64,000 bases of DNA from Heterobilharzia americana. Lineage: Eukaryota > Platyhelminthes > Trematoda > Strigeidida > Schistosomatidae. The number at the start of each line of letters is the position of its first letter. Positions within the stretch are counted from its first letter, which is position 1. Below are positions 9,745 to 19,590 of the stretch, one piece after another. A program made the position numbers and the translations under genes. The notes under the pieces are model-generated. The model saw nothing but the letters and a program-made list of their open reading frames with translations, had not been told where the DNA came from and ran no database searches. The DNA lies in the NCBI GenBank assembly GCA_944470555.2, contig OX104127.1, positions 160,369,276 to 160,433,275 of the forward strand, written 5' to 3'.

Positions 9745-10960
9745 AAAGGGTTCCATTCACTGTAAAGAAAAGAACAGAGCATAGAATGGCAGTCAACTCT
9801 CTACCTCAACTTCATCGACTTTGAGAAGGCCTTTGACAGCGTCAACCGAGAGGTAATTTGGAAACTGCTTCAATAATACGGAATACCGCAAACCTTTATC
9901 AGCCTCATTCAACAAATATATGAAGATGCCACATGCCAAGTAATTCACAATGGGAAGCTCAGTGATGCCTGTGAAGTGAAGACAGGAGTGAAACAAGGTT
10001 GCCTACTATCCCCCATGATATTCCTGATTGTGGTCGACTGGACTGGATCATACAGCAAACAGTGGGGAGCTAGAAGAGGGGGGTACACTGGACTGCCGAA
10101 AAGAACCTAGAAGACTTGGATTTCGCCGATGACTTGTGCCTGATGTCACGCAAACTTGAAGATCTACAGGCGAAAACTAACAAGTTGACAGAAGAGGCAG
10201 GGTAGCGAAAAAGGGACTTCAAGCGAATATAGAGAAGACAGAGGTGATGAAGATACTGCACCAACAACTCCAACAACAACAATAAACTCCGATCACTATC
10301 AACGGGAAAAACCTAAAGGAAGTAACCTCCTTCACCTATCTAGGAAGCACTGTTTCAACTACAGGCGGCACATACGAAGATGTCAAAGTCAGAATCGGAA
10401 AAGCAAGACAGGCGTTCATTAGCCTGAAACCAGTGTGGAAATCTGCTTCACTGCACTCAGCATGTGGAACAAGATACGGATTTTCAACACCAACGTCAAG
10501 TCAGTGCTTCTATGTGGTGGTTCAGAGACTTGGCGTGTTACGAAAGGGATTTCCAATAAACTACAGACATTCATCAACAACTGCTTACGCTCGCTACTGA
10601 AGATCAGATGGCCAGAAAGAATAAGCAACAAGGAACTCTGGGAACGAACCAACCAAGAACCTGTCATGCAACAAATATGCAGAAGGAAGTGGAGATGGAT
10701 TGGGCATACACTGAGAAGGCCGACTGGCACATCACGCGTTAGGCCAGTTGCTCAAGTGGAACCTCGGTGAGAAGCGACGAGTTGGGCGTCTAAGTCAAGG
10801 GTGACATGGAGGAGATCGTGCGAGGAGGAAATGAGAGCTTCTGGGCTGTCGTAGAGCCAGGTTCAAAAGCTTTCAGAGAACAGAGTTCACTTTAGAAGCG
10901 CTAATGAAGCCCTATGTTCCGTTAGGAACTCAAGGGATTAATAAATAAAAAAATAATATA
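9745..10960 (+). mobile_element. LINE family A, copy A4 (5'-truncated)
   Basis: The copy starts within the RT domain near 9770 (AGAACAGAGCATAGAATGGC). It carries FIDFEKAFDSVNREVIW, VKTGVKQG, the catalytic stretch DLDFADDLCLMS (about 10112-10145) and the C-terminal region ending near 10945 in an AT-rich TAAATAAAAAAATAATA tail. It retains the Y/FADD polymerase motif on the plus strand but is interrupted by several stops (for example TAATACGG at 9870) and frameshifts. It is the least decayed RT segment of family A in the window. Confidence 0.85.
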
Positions 10961-11110
10961 AGACTTCAGCTATCCTAGCGAAAATCGATGGGCCTATATA
11001 CATATTTATACTGGGCTGCCGACCCGCTGCTCTACCATCTCAGCTACGACGTTCTACTGCTCACCAGATTTTTATTTCACTTCAGTCACGACTATCATAT
11101 GAATTCGCGA
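10961..11110 (-). mobile_element. S3-like tRNA SINE head, minus strand
   Basis: The minus strand reads GTAGCTGAGATGGTAGAGCA, a good box-A-like tRNA head, at about 11030-11052. No clear box B follows. It faces the plus-strand S3 copy at 11230-11410, again giving an inverted pair. Confidence 0.4.
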
Positions 11111-11229
11111 CGCATTAATATCGACTGATCGTACTTACACTGGATGCCTGGTCAGGACTTGTCACCTCAATCCATATCTAACTGAATTAGAATGAGAGGA
11201 GGAGTATCATATTGATTAATAGTGAAATA

Positions 11230-11415
11230 AAAAACTGGTCAATGATCAGACCTCGCAGCTGAGTTGGTAGAGAATCGGGCGGAAACCCAATGGTCGCTGG
11301 TTGGAATTGGACCGCGACGTAAATTTTAATTTCCTCTTCAATCATCAGCCAGTATCAATAAAACTAGTCTGCCAAACTACGACTGCTATCTCAGATAGTC
11401 AAATGATGAATATAT
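11230..11415 (+). mobile_element. S3 tRNA-like SINE
   Basis: CGCAGCTGAGTTGGTAGAGA (box A) and TCGCTGGTTGGAATTGG (box B) are followed by a body ending CAGTATCAATAAAACTAG and ATCTCAGATAGTCAAA. The same ending occurs at 39568-39615, which defines the family. Confidence 0.55.
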
Positions 11416-11775
11416 ACATGTGTCACTTAGCTATAAGCAAATGTAGCGGGAACGACATATAGCTACATTTACTTGTGGACAAAATGAACAATTTTGAAGA
11501 CATTTCCATACTTCAACAGTCCAGTATTAACAAGCACAGGCTGTTCAGAATTCATTAAGTTGTATTGTTTATTCACAAGTACTTCATTGGAGAAAATTAA
11601 AACTGTAACGACAACTACTTACAAGAATGCTTATGAGTAGTATGTAGTTATAACAACGATGAAAAAGGCAACGACTGACTGATAAATAACGAGACAAAAG
11701 GAATACACAATTATGGATGTAAATATGAAGGGCGAAAAGGATGAGAAATGAGATGAAGAACAAGGAATTACTCAC

Positions 11776-11960
11776 ATTTTCTAGCAATTCAGAAACTGCC
11801 AGTAACTGGGATGATACCATGTGACTTGACTGATAGAAGGGGTCACTATTCCATTCAAATGGTATATCAAATGAGTAATTGTAGTCAATATCCTTATTTA
11901 ATGTGACATTTTTAATCTTGGGTATCACATTTAGCTCAAATGATAACATACTGGATAACT
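11776..11960 (-). CDS. candidate host exon, function unknown
   Basis: The minus strand is open through about 60 codons with ordinary-looking protein sequence (VIPKIKNVTLNKDIDYNYS, then PFEWNSDPFYQSSHMVSSQL). It has two possible N-glycosylation sites (NVT, NYS). It ends at AAAATGTGAGTAATT, a possible splice donor, and begins after ATGCCAG, a possible acceptor at about 11966. It does not match any mobile element family in the window. I do not recognise the protein. The longer ORF downstream of the donor (to 11584) becomes hydrophobic and low in complexity, as expected of intron read-through. Confidence 0.35.
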
Positions 11961-12023
11961 GGCATTACACAGTAGACATAATTCTTTCTAACTTGATTAT
12001 TACATTCGTATAAAATTATTTCT

Positions 12024-12346
12024 CTGTTTGATTGAACCAAGCACGAACCTATGGCTCAAGCTATATGCAGAAGAAGGAAATGGAGATGGATTGGATTTGG
12101 CATACATTGAGAAGGCCAATTCGGGAGATCATGCGTCAGGCCAGTTACTCGAGTGGAACCCCGATAGAAAGCGACGAGTTGGGCGTCCGAGAATGACATG
12201 GTGGAAATCGTGCGAGGAAGAAATCAGAGGTTGTGGGCTATCCTGGAACCAGATTCAAAACATTTCAGAGAAGGGAGTGGAATTGAGACGTGCTACTGAA
12301 TCCCTATGTTCTACTAAAAACCCAAGGGACAAATAAATAATAATAA
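12024..12346 (+). mobile_element. LINE family A, copy A5 (3' fragment)
   Basis: The C-terminal 100 codons are almost open (12028-12336): YAEEGNGDGLDL, then in-frame WNPDRKRRVGRPRMTWW and the RRATESLCSTKNPR end, followed by AAATAAATAATAATAAT. The RVGRPR-TWW segment is the basic C-terminal motif of family A. It is a strongly 5'-truncated insertion. Confidence 0.8.
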
Positions 12347-12376
12347 TCTATTTTTGAGATGAATGGGGATTTTTAA

Positions 12377-12506
12377 TTTAGAAGTAGTATTCATCATGGA
12401 CTGCTGAGGAGTCCCATACTAGGACGAAACAGATGTCCAGTGCTCCCAGATTTTGAATGGTTACCCAACTGATGTCAGTCCATTATGAATACTACTTCTA
12501 AATAAT
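12377..12506 (+). mobile_element. S2 miniature palindromic hammerhead element
   Basis: The left end TTTAGAAGTAGTATTCATCA (12378) and the right end, reading AGTAGTATTCATAATGGAC on the minus strand, are inverted repeats of about 25 bases with one mismatch. Between them lies only a hammerhead domain and the right-arm sequence; the tRNA-like core and left-arm ribozyme are deleted. It is the shortest S2 copy and has the best preserved S2 hammerhead. Confidence 0.75.
12399..12452 (+). ncRNA. hammerhead ribozyme (S2 type), core intact
   Basis: The order is GACTG (stem I), core CTGAGGA, stem II GTCC with loop CATACTA and GGAC, core GAAA, mini stem III CAGATG, cleavage triplet GTC, then CAGTGCTCCC (stem I other strand). 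Stem I pairs four to five bases. All invariant core bases are present. It is not a copy of the S1 hammerhead: the loops and flanks differ. Confidence 0.75.
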
Positions 12507-12512
12507 AATAAT

Positions 12513-12553
12513 CATTCTAAGGTTGAGAAGAATCCAGATAAACACCATTAATC
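12513..12553 (+). repeat. direct repeat, left copy
   Basis: A 41-base unit starting CATTCTAAGGTTGAGAAG matches 13138-13178 with about five differences, mostly transitions. The pair brackets the secreted-peptide ORF. Confidence 0.6.
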
Positions 12554-12774
12554 CCAAGCAAACACTTTCACCCTACGCAGACAGGAGCAACACTAGTCGT
12601 CAAACAGCAAGTGAAACTCATTGCCTGATGCACAAATATGCACAAGGTGGAAGACAGCGTTTTGTCTCGTTCATAGATCTGACTCCTATCTCTCCAAACA
12701 ATGCTCATCATTGTTGTTCTCATTAGAACTACCCCACTTAACGGAGTCCATTCATGAAAACATTCATCTAACAA

Positions 12775-13085
12775 TGATCAATTCTCACAAATTACCCACT
12801 ACTTTACTGTTTGTTATCAGTTATGTGAGTGTTTCTGTAATCCTACTCAAACACCCAGTTGCCACTACTAAAGACGGTGTATACGTAATCAATCAGCAAC
12901 GGCAAACAACCACTTTTTCAGACAATAACCATCTTTCAGATGAATTGAACCGACTAATCAATGTAGAGGATCCTTCTTTGGTTCACAAGACTCAACCAAG
13001 ACAACCTTCATCACATCAGTCTAACCAACATGTCACTTCCAATTCTTATGATGCAACATCATATGACTTAACAGGTGACTTGTGA
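12775..13085 (+). CDS. candidate secreted peptide, function unknown
   Basis: The ORF beginning at the ATG in ACAATGATCAATTC encodes about 103 residues. The N-terminus is signal-like: MINSHK, then a hydrophobic run LLFVISYVSVSVILL. The rest is hydrophilic and rich in Gln, Asn, Ser and Thr (TQPRQPSSHQSNQH), with no dibasic-rich pattern typical of neuropeptides. The frame is open upstream to 12621, but the residues there look non-coding, so I prefer the internal ATG. The ORF ends TTAACAGGTGACTTGTGA; AACAG/GTGACT could be a splice donor instead of the stop being real. It matches no repeat family here. Confidence 0.4.
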
Positions 13086-13137
13086 TTTCTACTTTTCTCA
13101 TTGAAACCTGTCACTCCTTTTTAACTTTCGATATCAT

Positions 13138-13178
13138 CATTTTGAGGTTGAAAAGAATCCAGACAAACACCAATAATC
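13138..13178 (+). repeat. direct repeat, right copy
   Basis: This is the partner of 12513-12553 (CATTTTGAGGTTGAAAAG). The separation of 625 bases and the enclosed ORF suggest an old local duplication or a low-copy repeat. Confidence 0.6.
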
Positions 13179-14090
13179 TTGTTCAAAATATTTTCTCGAT
13201 TTCATCTTCGTCAACACTGAACAGTTCAATAGTGATATAAGCTTTTACACAAGAATATTTAACTGAACATGATTTTCGTATCCATTTCTCACAATCTTTT
13301 CACAAACAATCACTGATAGCTTGTGATATTGATCAGTATATATTTTGTTTTATCAAATTACTCAATGATGATGTACACAGATTGAAGTGATTGACCTTGA
13401 CATTTGGTTATATTATTCACATATTTGTTTTAATTTTCATGTTGATGACAATTGACATTGAAAATATTAACGGATATTTGGATACTGTCAGAAATCAAAC
13501 TGATATTTCCTTGAAGATTTTCCTTTCTGAAGAGATGAATATAACACTTTGAGTGAATGATTGACTGAATGTCTCATTTCCACACTTGTTAGTTGAACTG
13601 AGATTATGAAATGAATTTAAGTGATGTATAATACTGCAGAATGATTACCATATTGGTTAATTGTAAATGATTGTTGTAGATGATTTACTATTTCGGTCAA
13701 CTACTTAAGCTGGTGTAAGTATCTGTGACCTGCATCACTTTACTTTACATTAAGGAAGTTGGGCGATATTACAAGTATACTGGTTTACACACGAATCTCT
13801 GAGTGAGTTACATACTACGTGTGAGTGCATTATTCTATACCACCTGAACCAATTAGGCGAAATCAGGTAGTGTTGGTGTGTACGCGCTATCTACGGGATG
13901 ATGATTCACCTGAGCTCCAACTTCATGTAATTGGCATTCATGTTATATTGCCTAATTCTAGTTACACATATGAATAAATAACTGTAGTAACGCAGTCATC
14001 ATTGAAGGAATTGTAAATGTTGTTGATATTGGTAAATTTTGTGCAATCGAGAAACAGTATAAGAAGTTTATCTGGTGCATACATAGTGAG
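13179..14090. other. AT-rich unique sequence
   Basis: No gene or repeat is recognised. It could be intron or 3' flank of the ORF at 12775 if that ORF is real. Confidence 0.4.
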
Positions 14091-14094
14091 TGGC

Positions 14095-14270
14095 AATTGT
14101 GACTCGGTGACCTCGTAGATAACACTTTTGAGTTTGAGGTGATTGCTGTCAGATTGGAATCACTGGGAACAACATAATTCACTGAGTGGCAAGAACCTCG
14201 ATCTGAGGACTCGTAAACTGGGAAGAACGCTCATCTCAGATTCCACTGCAAGGCACTATGCATCAATATT
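14095..14270 (+). mobile_element. S1 SINE, decayed
   Basis: GACTCGGTGACCTCGTAGAT, TTTGAGTTTGAGGTGATTGC and GGGAACAACATAATTCACTG follow the S1 order (tRNA-like head, then the GGGAACAACATCACTC box). A damaged hammerhead and the CAGATTCCACTGC box follow. Confidence 0.6.
14195..14245 (+). ncRNA. decayed hammerhead ribozyme (S1 type)
   Basis: Aligned to 22583-22632, the region reads CTGAGGACTCGTAAACTG where the core and stem II should be, and GAAGAACGC in place of GGACGAAATGC. Core and stem II are lost, so it is inactive. Confidence 0.4.
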
Positions 14271-14394
14271 ATGTGGTCATTGTATTTGTTAAGCAAGCAG
14301 ACAAAATAATAATGTGCTTGTAGTTTAGTGGGATGTTGATGCAACAATTATAGAACTTGTTGAGGTTTAGGAGCAAGGATATAAAGGGACCATC

Positions 14395-15722
14395 ATTATT
14401 ATTATTGTTTGTCTTTTGTGTTCGTGGTGTAGCGTAGGGTTTTAGTAGCACGTTGACATTCCGCTGTGTTTTCTGTAGTCTTTTTAATCTGGGTCGGCTA
14501 CTGCTCACAAGCTTTCTTTTCTTCGTCTCACCATCTCCTCAACTGTGCTTGTTCTGCTTCACCATCTTCCTCTCCCTCCTCTATCAGCTTCTGTATGGAG
14601 GTCCATCGAGATTCATTCCTTTTCTCCTTTCTTCTTCCTTCCTAATGCAGCTATGCAGTTTTCTTCCACATCTCTTTCAACGGATTCTAGTGTTCTTCCA
14701 AGCAGATTTCTTCACAGATGTTGCTTAATATCTGCATTTTGTCCTCATGACTGACCACATAGTGAATTCCTTTCTAGTTTCTCCCTTCAGTTTTTGTTCT
14801 GGGGGTTGAACTTGTGCAGTGGTCCATCATCACCCACTACTTTGAAGGCTTTCTACTTGATTATGAATGTTGGTTCCTTGCCCTACATTCTGAGTGGTCT
14901 GAACCCACATCTGCTCCCCTTCTTGTTCTTGTTTCCAGTGGGCTATGTCTCCACTGCCTTCACATTGAGATGAAGTCGATCTGATTTTTAGAGTAGTTTG
15001 TCCCAGTGTCTGTTGAAATCCATGTCACATTGTGAATATCCTTCTACTTGTACACACTGCCTTCAGTTCCGAATCGTTAAATGCGCACAAATCTGCCAAC
15101 AGTTCTCCATTCTCATTCATTTCACTGAGTATATCTGGACGTATGATTGGTTCTCTTTCTCTGTTGTCTGCTCGCAATTTGGCATTCATGTCATCCTACT
15201 CGTTAGAATTTTGATGTGGCTATCTGGAATGGGGTCTTGTCCATTACTGATTGTTGTTTTCTATAGAATTCCTCCTTCTTCTCTTGGTTTGCATTATGTG
15301 TAGGTGAGTAGTATTGTATGACTGTAACCTTCTTCCCTTTTGATTTGATCTGCTTTTGAAAATTCCTAGCACTTATATGCCATATCTTCTCATTTCGCTT
15401 ACAGTGTAGACAGCCTTGCTAGCCATCTTCAAAAATTGAGGAGACATTCCACGTCCCCATGCTTTCTTTTGCTTTTGTCGAGAGAAGAGAAGACACATAT
15501 GTCAGTTGGCTTCCTGAAGGCTTTCACCACCCGGCGTTATTTCGTCTCTCCGGTTTCAGAGAGGAATAAGTTTGTTTTTTTACGTTTGTTTCATGCTTTG
15601 AAGTTACTTTAGTGATTGGATTAGTTTTCCGGGGGTAGTGTTGCTAGCCTTATGTCTAACCTTTCCTTTTATCCGCGCTTAGGACTGGCTTGTAACTAAA
15701 GAACTAGTTAACTGGGCGAGAT
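14395..15722 (-). mobile_element. LINE family A, copy A6: both ends present, internally deleted
   Basis: On the minus strand it starts near 15722 with GTTAACTAGTTCTTTAGTTA and the ATGTCTAACC-complement box, carries the endonuclease start and pieces of the endonuclease (to about 14990), then runs into a strongly reduced 3' part. It ends at an ATT-rich tail at about 14395-14410. The RT is missing, as in A3, but the deletion endpoints differ. The ORF is destroyed. Confidence 0.7.
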
Positions 15723-16140
15723 TTATGTCAAAGGATATTATCAAGAAACTTTGGGTCTCATATTTACACCAGTTGGTAATCATCAGGGCATATCTAGAAA
15801 CTGAAAGTGACTGATGTTCTCTTTATGTTGGATTTATGTCACAATACTAAGGCACTCATATATTTAATTAATAATTCATATTCTTTATGGAACTGTCTTA
15901 GATAACTATGGTTTGACAGACTGATATCTCTGGTTCGATGTGACGATTGAAATTGTGTTTGCGATTAACCGACAGTTATACATCACTCAGTCACACGACA
16001 GATAGTTGAATATTCACAAATGCTTCAGTGAATATCAAATCAGCAGACGATTTTCCTACCTTAGATAATGAATGAAGTACTGGAATGGTAATTTGAAGTT
16101 TATTAATCCGATTCTTGCCAATACTTTATCTTTTTTTGCT
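15723..16140. other. unique sequence
   Basis: No gene or recognised repeat is seen. Confidence 0.4.
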
Positions 16141-16142
16141 TC

Positions 16143-16240
16143 AGGATGGTATCCATCATTAGATGACATCAGTTGGGGAACCACTGAAAGTCTGAGGGTG
16201 CTGGACAACTGCTTCTTCTAGTACGTACCTGCTAACCCTC
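16143..16240 (-). mobile_element. S2 element, left arm only
   Basis: GGTATCCATCATTAGATGAC, then CATCAGTTGGGGAACCACTG and GGTGCTGGACAACTGC, match the S2 left terminus and the complement of its hammerhead. The ribozyme core is destroyed. Confidence 0.5.
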
Positions 16241-16439
16241 CAAAGATCTAACCTAGGACATTTATGTCTCATGTCAAACCTCTTACTATTGAGTCTGTGA
16301 TTCCACAAGTTTTCCTACTTCTGCCAATTTGTGATATAACACGGCTATCATCGAATGATATCACTGGGTATTTGTTTTCAAGACTAATGCAGTCAGTCTG
16401 ATGGGTGACGACTTTTCATTCGAGCTTCTGGTGGTCGTC

Positions 16440-16605
16440 TGGAAGCGCTTCACCACCAGCCACGATCCATCACCAATATAATTAGAACACAGGCAATATC
16501 CAGGCATCCTCATTGGAGCCCATATGCGAATAGAGACCGGTCAAGTCGGTTCAATAAATGACCGTGTCATATAAGCAATAACACTGAAACTATAGCCGTC
16601 GCACA
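16440..16605 (+). mobile_element. S1 SINE tail (first unit of a tandem pair)
   Basis: CAGGCAATATCCAGGCATCC, then GGAGCCCATATGC, AGACCGGTCAAGTCGG and GACCGTGTCATATAAG are the S1 tail boxes. The upstream head and hammerhead are degraded. A second, fuller S1 unit follows head-to-tail. Confidence 0.65.
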
Positions 16606-16895
16606 AGAAGTGGCTATCGTGGCTCGACGGTGTAGTGGATAACGCGCTGGCGTTTGAAGTGATCGCTTCCGAGTCCGAATCCTGGTGGGAACAACATCAA
16701 TTCGCACTGGGTTGCAGGTACATCCAGGTGACAAGTGCGAAATGGGACGAAATGCACATCGTAGATTCCACTGCTAGCCACGTTCCATCGTTAAGATAAA
16801 TAGAACCCAGGCGTTATCGACGCATCCGCACAGGAGCCCATATGCCAATAGAGACCCATCAAGTCGGTCCAACCAATGACGGTATGATATAAAAA
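16606..16895 (+). mobile_element. S1 (Sm-alpha-like) SINE, near full length
   Basis: Starting at GCACAAGAAGTGGCTATC, it has box A (GGTGTAGTGGATAACG), box B (CCGAGTCCGAATCCTGG), the GGGAACAACATC box, a mutated hammerhead, and the tail CATCCGCACAGGAGCCC to GACGGTATGATAT. It is derived from a tRNA gene and would be transcribed by RNA polymerase III. Mobilisation in trans by a LINE or PLE enzyme is inferred. Confidence 0.75.
16718..16769 (+). ncRNA. mutated hammerhead ribozyme (S1 type)
   Basis: The right half is intact (GGGAC, GAAA, TGCACATC), but the left core reads GTGACAA instead of CTGACGA and stem II lost its 5' strand. It is probably inactive. Confidence 0.6.
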
Positions 16896-17189
16896 ACATT
16901 TATACTAGATAATAGTTTAGTTTTATCGATATGAACTTCCGACTAAATCCTTCTCAAACAGAAGTTATTTTTTAAAAATTTATCCGCTATACACATCACT
17001 TGTGCTCTAGAGAACAACATCGTAACCGGCATGCATTTTATAAATGACGTTGAAAGAAATTACTAAAGCTAAGAATGAAGCGGTTTCATGTAGATTTGTG
17101 ATAAACAACCTCTGAAGTGTCTTACATTGCATTCTGATATTCGTAAAAATCAAAATTGGTGCTTTTATGTGCTTCATCTCATAGAAACT

Positions 17190-18400
17190 TTGTGTCATTC
17201 ATCTTGACTTGAAGAATAGTGACTTTATAGAAAATAGTTAGCCTTCGGCTTATTGCGATATCATTTGAATGCGAGACCTTTGGATATGTTGCGTCCTCTG
17301 AGCACGGGTTGTGTAGTCGTGGAGCTTCAACCATCTTTCTGGACGACATCATCAGCAGTAACTTCAATATAAAGTGAGTTGTCAATATCTCCCCATCAGT
17401 GATTCACTAGCTGGTCATGATGAACCGGTCTGTGATTACTTGTTCCCTTCGATTGTTGAGTCATTGACTGACTGCATACAGGTTCCTGTTGCTTATTCCT
17501 CTGCTTCACCTCAAACCTTTCTATCGTTCATCATTTTTTTTACCGACTGATAGATTGGGTCTATGTCTATACATTTGTTGATTGCTGACTGACTGACTGG
17601 CTGATGTGAATGCCAAGCTTCTAGGAATTCTCTAGTCTACTCTATGTTTCCTCTCTTCCTCTAACATTTCTACATTGTCAAAAGTGAATTCGTGTGTAAC
17701 GATGTTATCCACGTGGATTGAAGTGATCAGCGATGAAATGTTGTGACATTGAATAGCCAATTGGTATTCATGTAAGTGATCGAGATGAAGAGGGTGACCA
17801 CTTTGCCCAATGAATGTGGTATTGACTACAATTATTGCAGTTGAGTTTATGAATGATATTCGGTTTATCTTATCTGTTTGTTGCATCCTTTGGTTTGCAT
17901 AAAAGTGTTTGGAGGGAATTTGTTGGTTTATGAGCCACACCAATTACAAGTGGTCTCAGCAATCGTATCGTGATTTCTGATATATCTTTTGTGTACGGTA
18001 GAATGATGCGTTTATTGATTTCTATCGATGACTTTATAGTTCATGCTGTACAGGATAGGCATCTTCTGATGAAGTTTCATGGGTAGTCCTTCTTCTCTAA
18101 GATAGACATCAAGTTATTTTCTTCTTTTCTCCGTGACCTTGTTGTACTGCAGTGTGTTCTCACTCTTCTGAATAGAGTGTGCAAGTAACTAATTTTTTGT
18201 GTTGTTGGGTTGTTGCTACTGTAGTTGAGGATTTGATCAGTGTGTGTTGACTCCGTGTATACTTGGGTTTCCAGCTATCTGGTTGGTTGTCCAACTCCTT
18301 CTCCATTGTGAATTTGATGTCACTGAAAACGTTGTTGATCGAACTTTGAGTGTTTTCTATATCATCTGCTTTAGTAATGACATTGGTGTTCATGTAAATG
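17190..18400 (-). mobile_element. Penelope-like element P2, left (minus) arm
   Basis: Minus-strand reading from 18400 to 17190 gives, in order: an RT C-terminal piece (NNVFSDIKFTMEKELDNQ near 18300), a linker whose start (NNLMSILEKKDYP) matches P4 at 59020, then LLRPLVIGVAHKPTNSLQT, LLCKPKDA and the GIY-YIG region with HIHWAKWS in place of FIGQSGH because of a frameshift, then a conserved 3' tail. The nuclease motif FIGQSGHPLHL is seen in the other frame (17785-17830). Stops and shifts make it dead. Confidence 0.75.
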
Positions 18401-18515
18401 ACTAGTGTGAAGACGGCGACCACTTTGTCTAATGAATACGGTGTTGACTACAGCTATTGCAGTTGATTTTGTGAATGATATTCGGTATGTCTTCTTTGGT
18501 TGTTTTTGTTGGTGT
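18401..18515 (-). mobile_element. extra PLE nuclease fragment at the centre of P2
   Basis: The minus strand at 18405-18505 again encodes the nuclease piece (KSTAIAVVNTVFIRQSG), although an RT piece already follows it downstream. This is a second, rearranged nuclease segment at the fold centre of the inverted structure. Confidence 0.6.
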
Positions 18516-19135
18516 GACTCATAAATCAGCAAATTTCCTTCAAACCATATTATGTAAACCTAAGGACACAGCAACTAAAGAGATCAGACCAAATTTCATT
18601 TACAAAATCAACTGCAATATTATGGACAAAGTGGTTGCCTTCGTTTACATGAACACCAATTGCCTATTCAATGTCATAACATTTCATCGCTGATCATTTC
18701 AATCCACGTGGATAACATCGTTACACACGAATTCACTTTTGACAATGTAGAAATGTTAAAGGAAGAGAGGAAACATAGAGTAGACCAGAGAATTCCTAGA
18801 AGCTTGGCATTCACATCAGCCAGTCAGTCAGTCAGCAATCAACAAATGTATAGACATAGACCCAATCTATCAGTCGGTAAAAAAAATGATGAACGATAGA
18901 AAGGTTTGAGGTGAAGCAGAGGAATAAGCAACAGGAACCTGTATGCAGTCGGTCAATGACTCAACAATCGAAGGGAACAAGCAATCACAGACCGGTTCAT
19001 CATGACCAGCTAGTGAATCACTGATGGGGAGATATTGACAACTCACTTTATACTGAAGTTACTGCTGATGATGTCGTCCAGAAAGATGGTTGAATCTCCA
19101 CGACTACACAACCCGTGCTCACAGAATATAATCCA
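18516..19135 (+). mobile_element. Penelope-like element P2, right (plus) arm
   Basis: It is a plus-strand copy of the nuclease and tail region: GVTHKSANFLQTILCKPKD (18508-18565), CNIMDKVVAF, then HEFTFDNVEMLKEERKHR (18727-18780), then the same 3' tail as 17290-17700 in inverse orientation. An internal deletion removed most of the GIY-YIG core here. It forms a long inverted repeat with the left arm. Confidence 0.75.
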
Positions 19136-19590
19136 ACCAAGAACATCCACCTGAGTTACAAATATTCTACAGTATTCTAGAATTCAAGATTTTTACTACC
19201 ATAATCATAACTAAGTATTTCGAAAAATATTTTGGAGGATATTTGAAACATTCACCTTCTTAAACAACTAAGGTTTTCCTTTGATCTCACAGTCACTGAT
19301 GTTCAGTTACACATATCGTATACTGTGTTTATCAAATTGATAATCTAACTTTACCATAGAAAATATTTCCTGAAGATGATCCATATTTAGAAATAATTGA
19401 TCTATTAGTTTATTAGATAAGATTAGATATATCATGACCTTTCCGGACATTGACTAATGAATTTATTTGAATGGAATGTTATTCAGCGATAGTTTCAATA
19501 GAAATTACTATAAAAAGATGTAACTAAAATGTTACATTATAGATGAATATTTTCAATAAACAAAATACATTTCGTTTACACTCTTTTAAT
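19136..19590. other. AT-rich unique sequence
   Basis: No gene or recognised repeat is seen. Confidence 0.4.

Noticed and set aside
11584..11775. Hydrophobic C-terminal half of the minus-strand ORF as a membrane segment
   Set aside because: It follows a likely splice donor and has low-complexity Phe/Leu/Ile content typical of AT-rich intron DNA.
14374..15745. AAGGATAT on both sides of A6 as a target-site duplication
   Set aside because: The two copies do not lie directly at the element ends (9-10 bases of gap on each side), so chance is likely.
16620..16700. A true tRNA gene at the S1 head (likewise 7498, 11250, 36060, 48740)
   Set aside because: Box A and box B are present, but the acceptor stems do not close and the sequences continue into SINE bodies.
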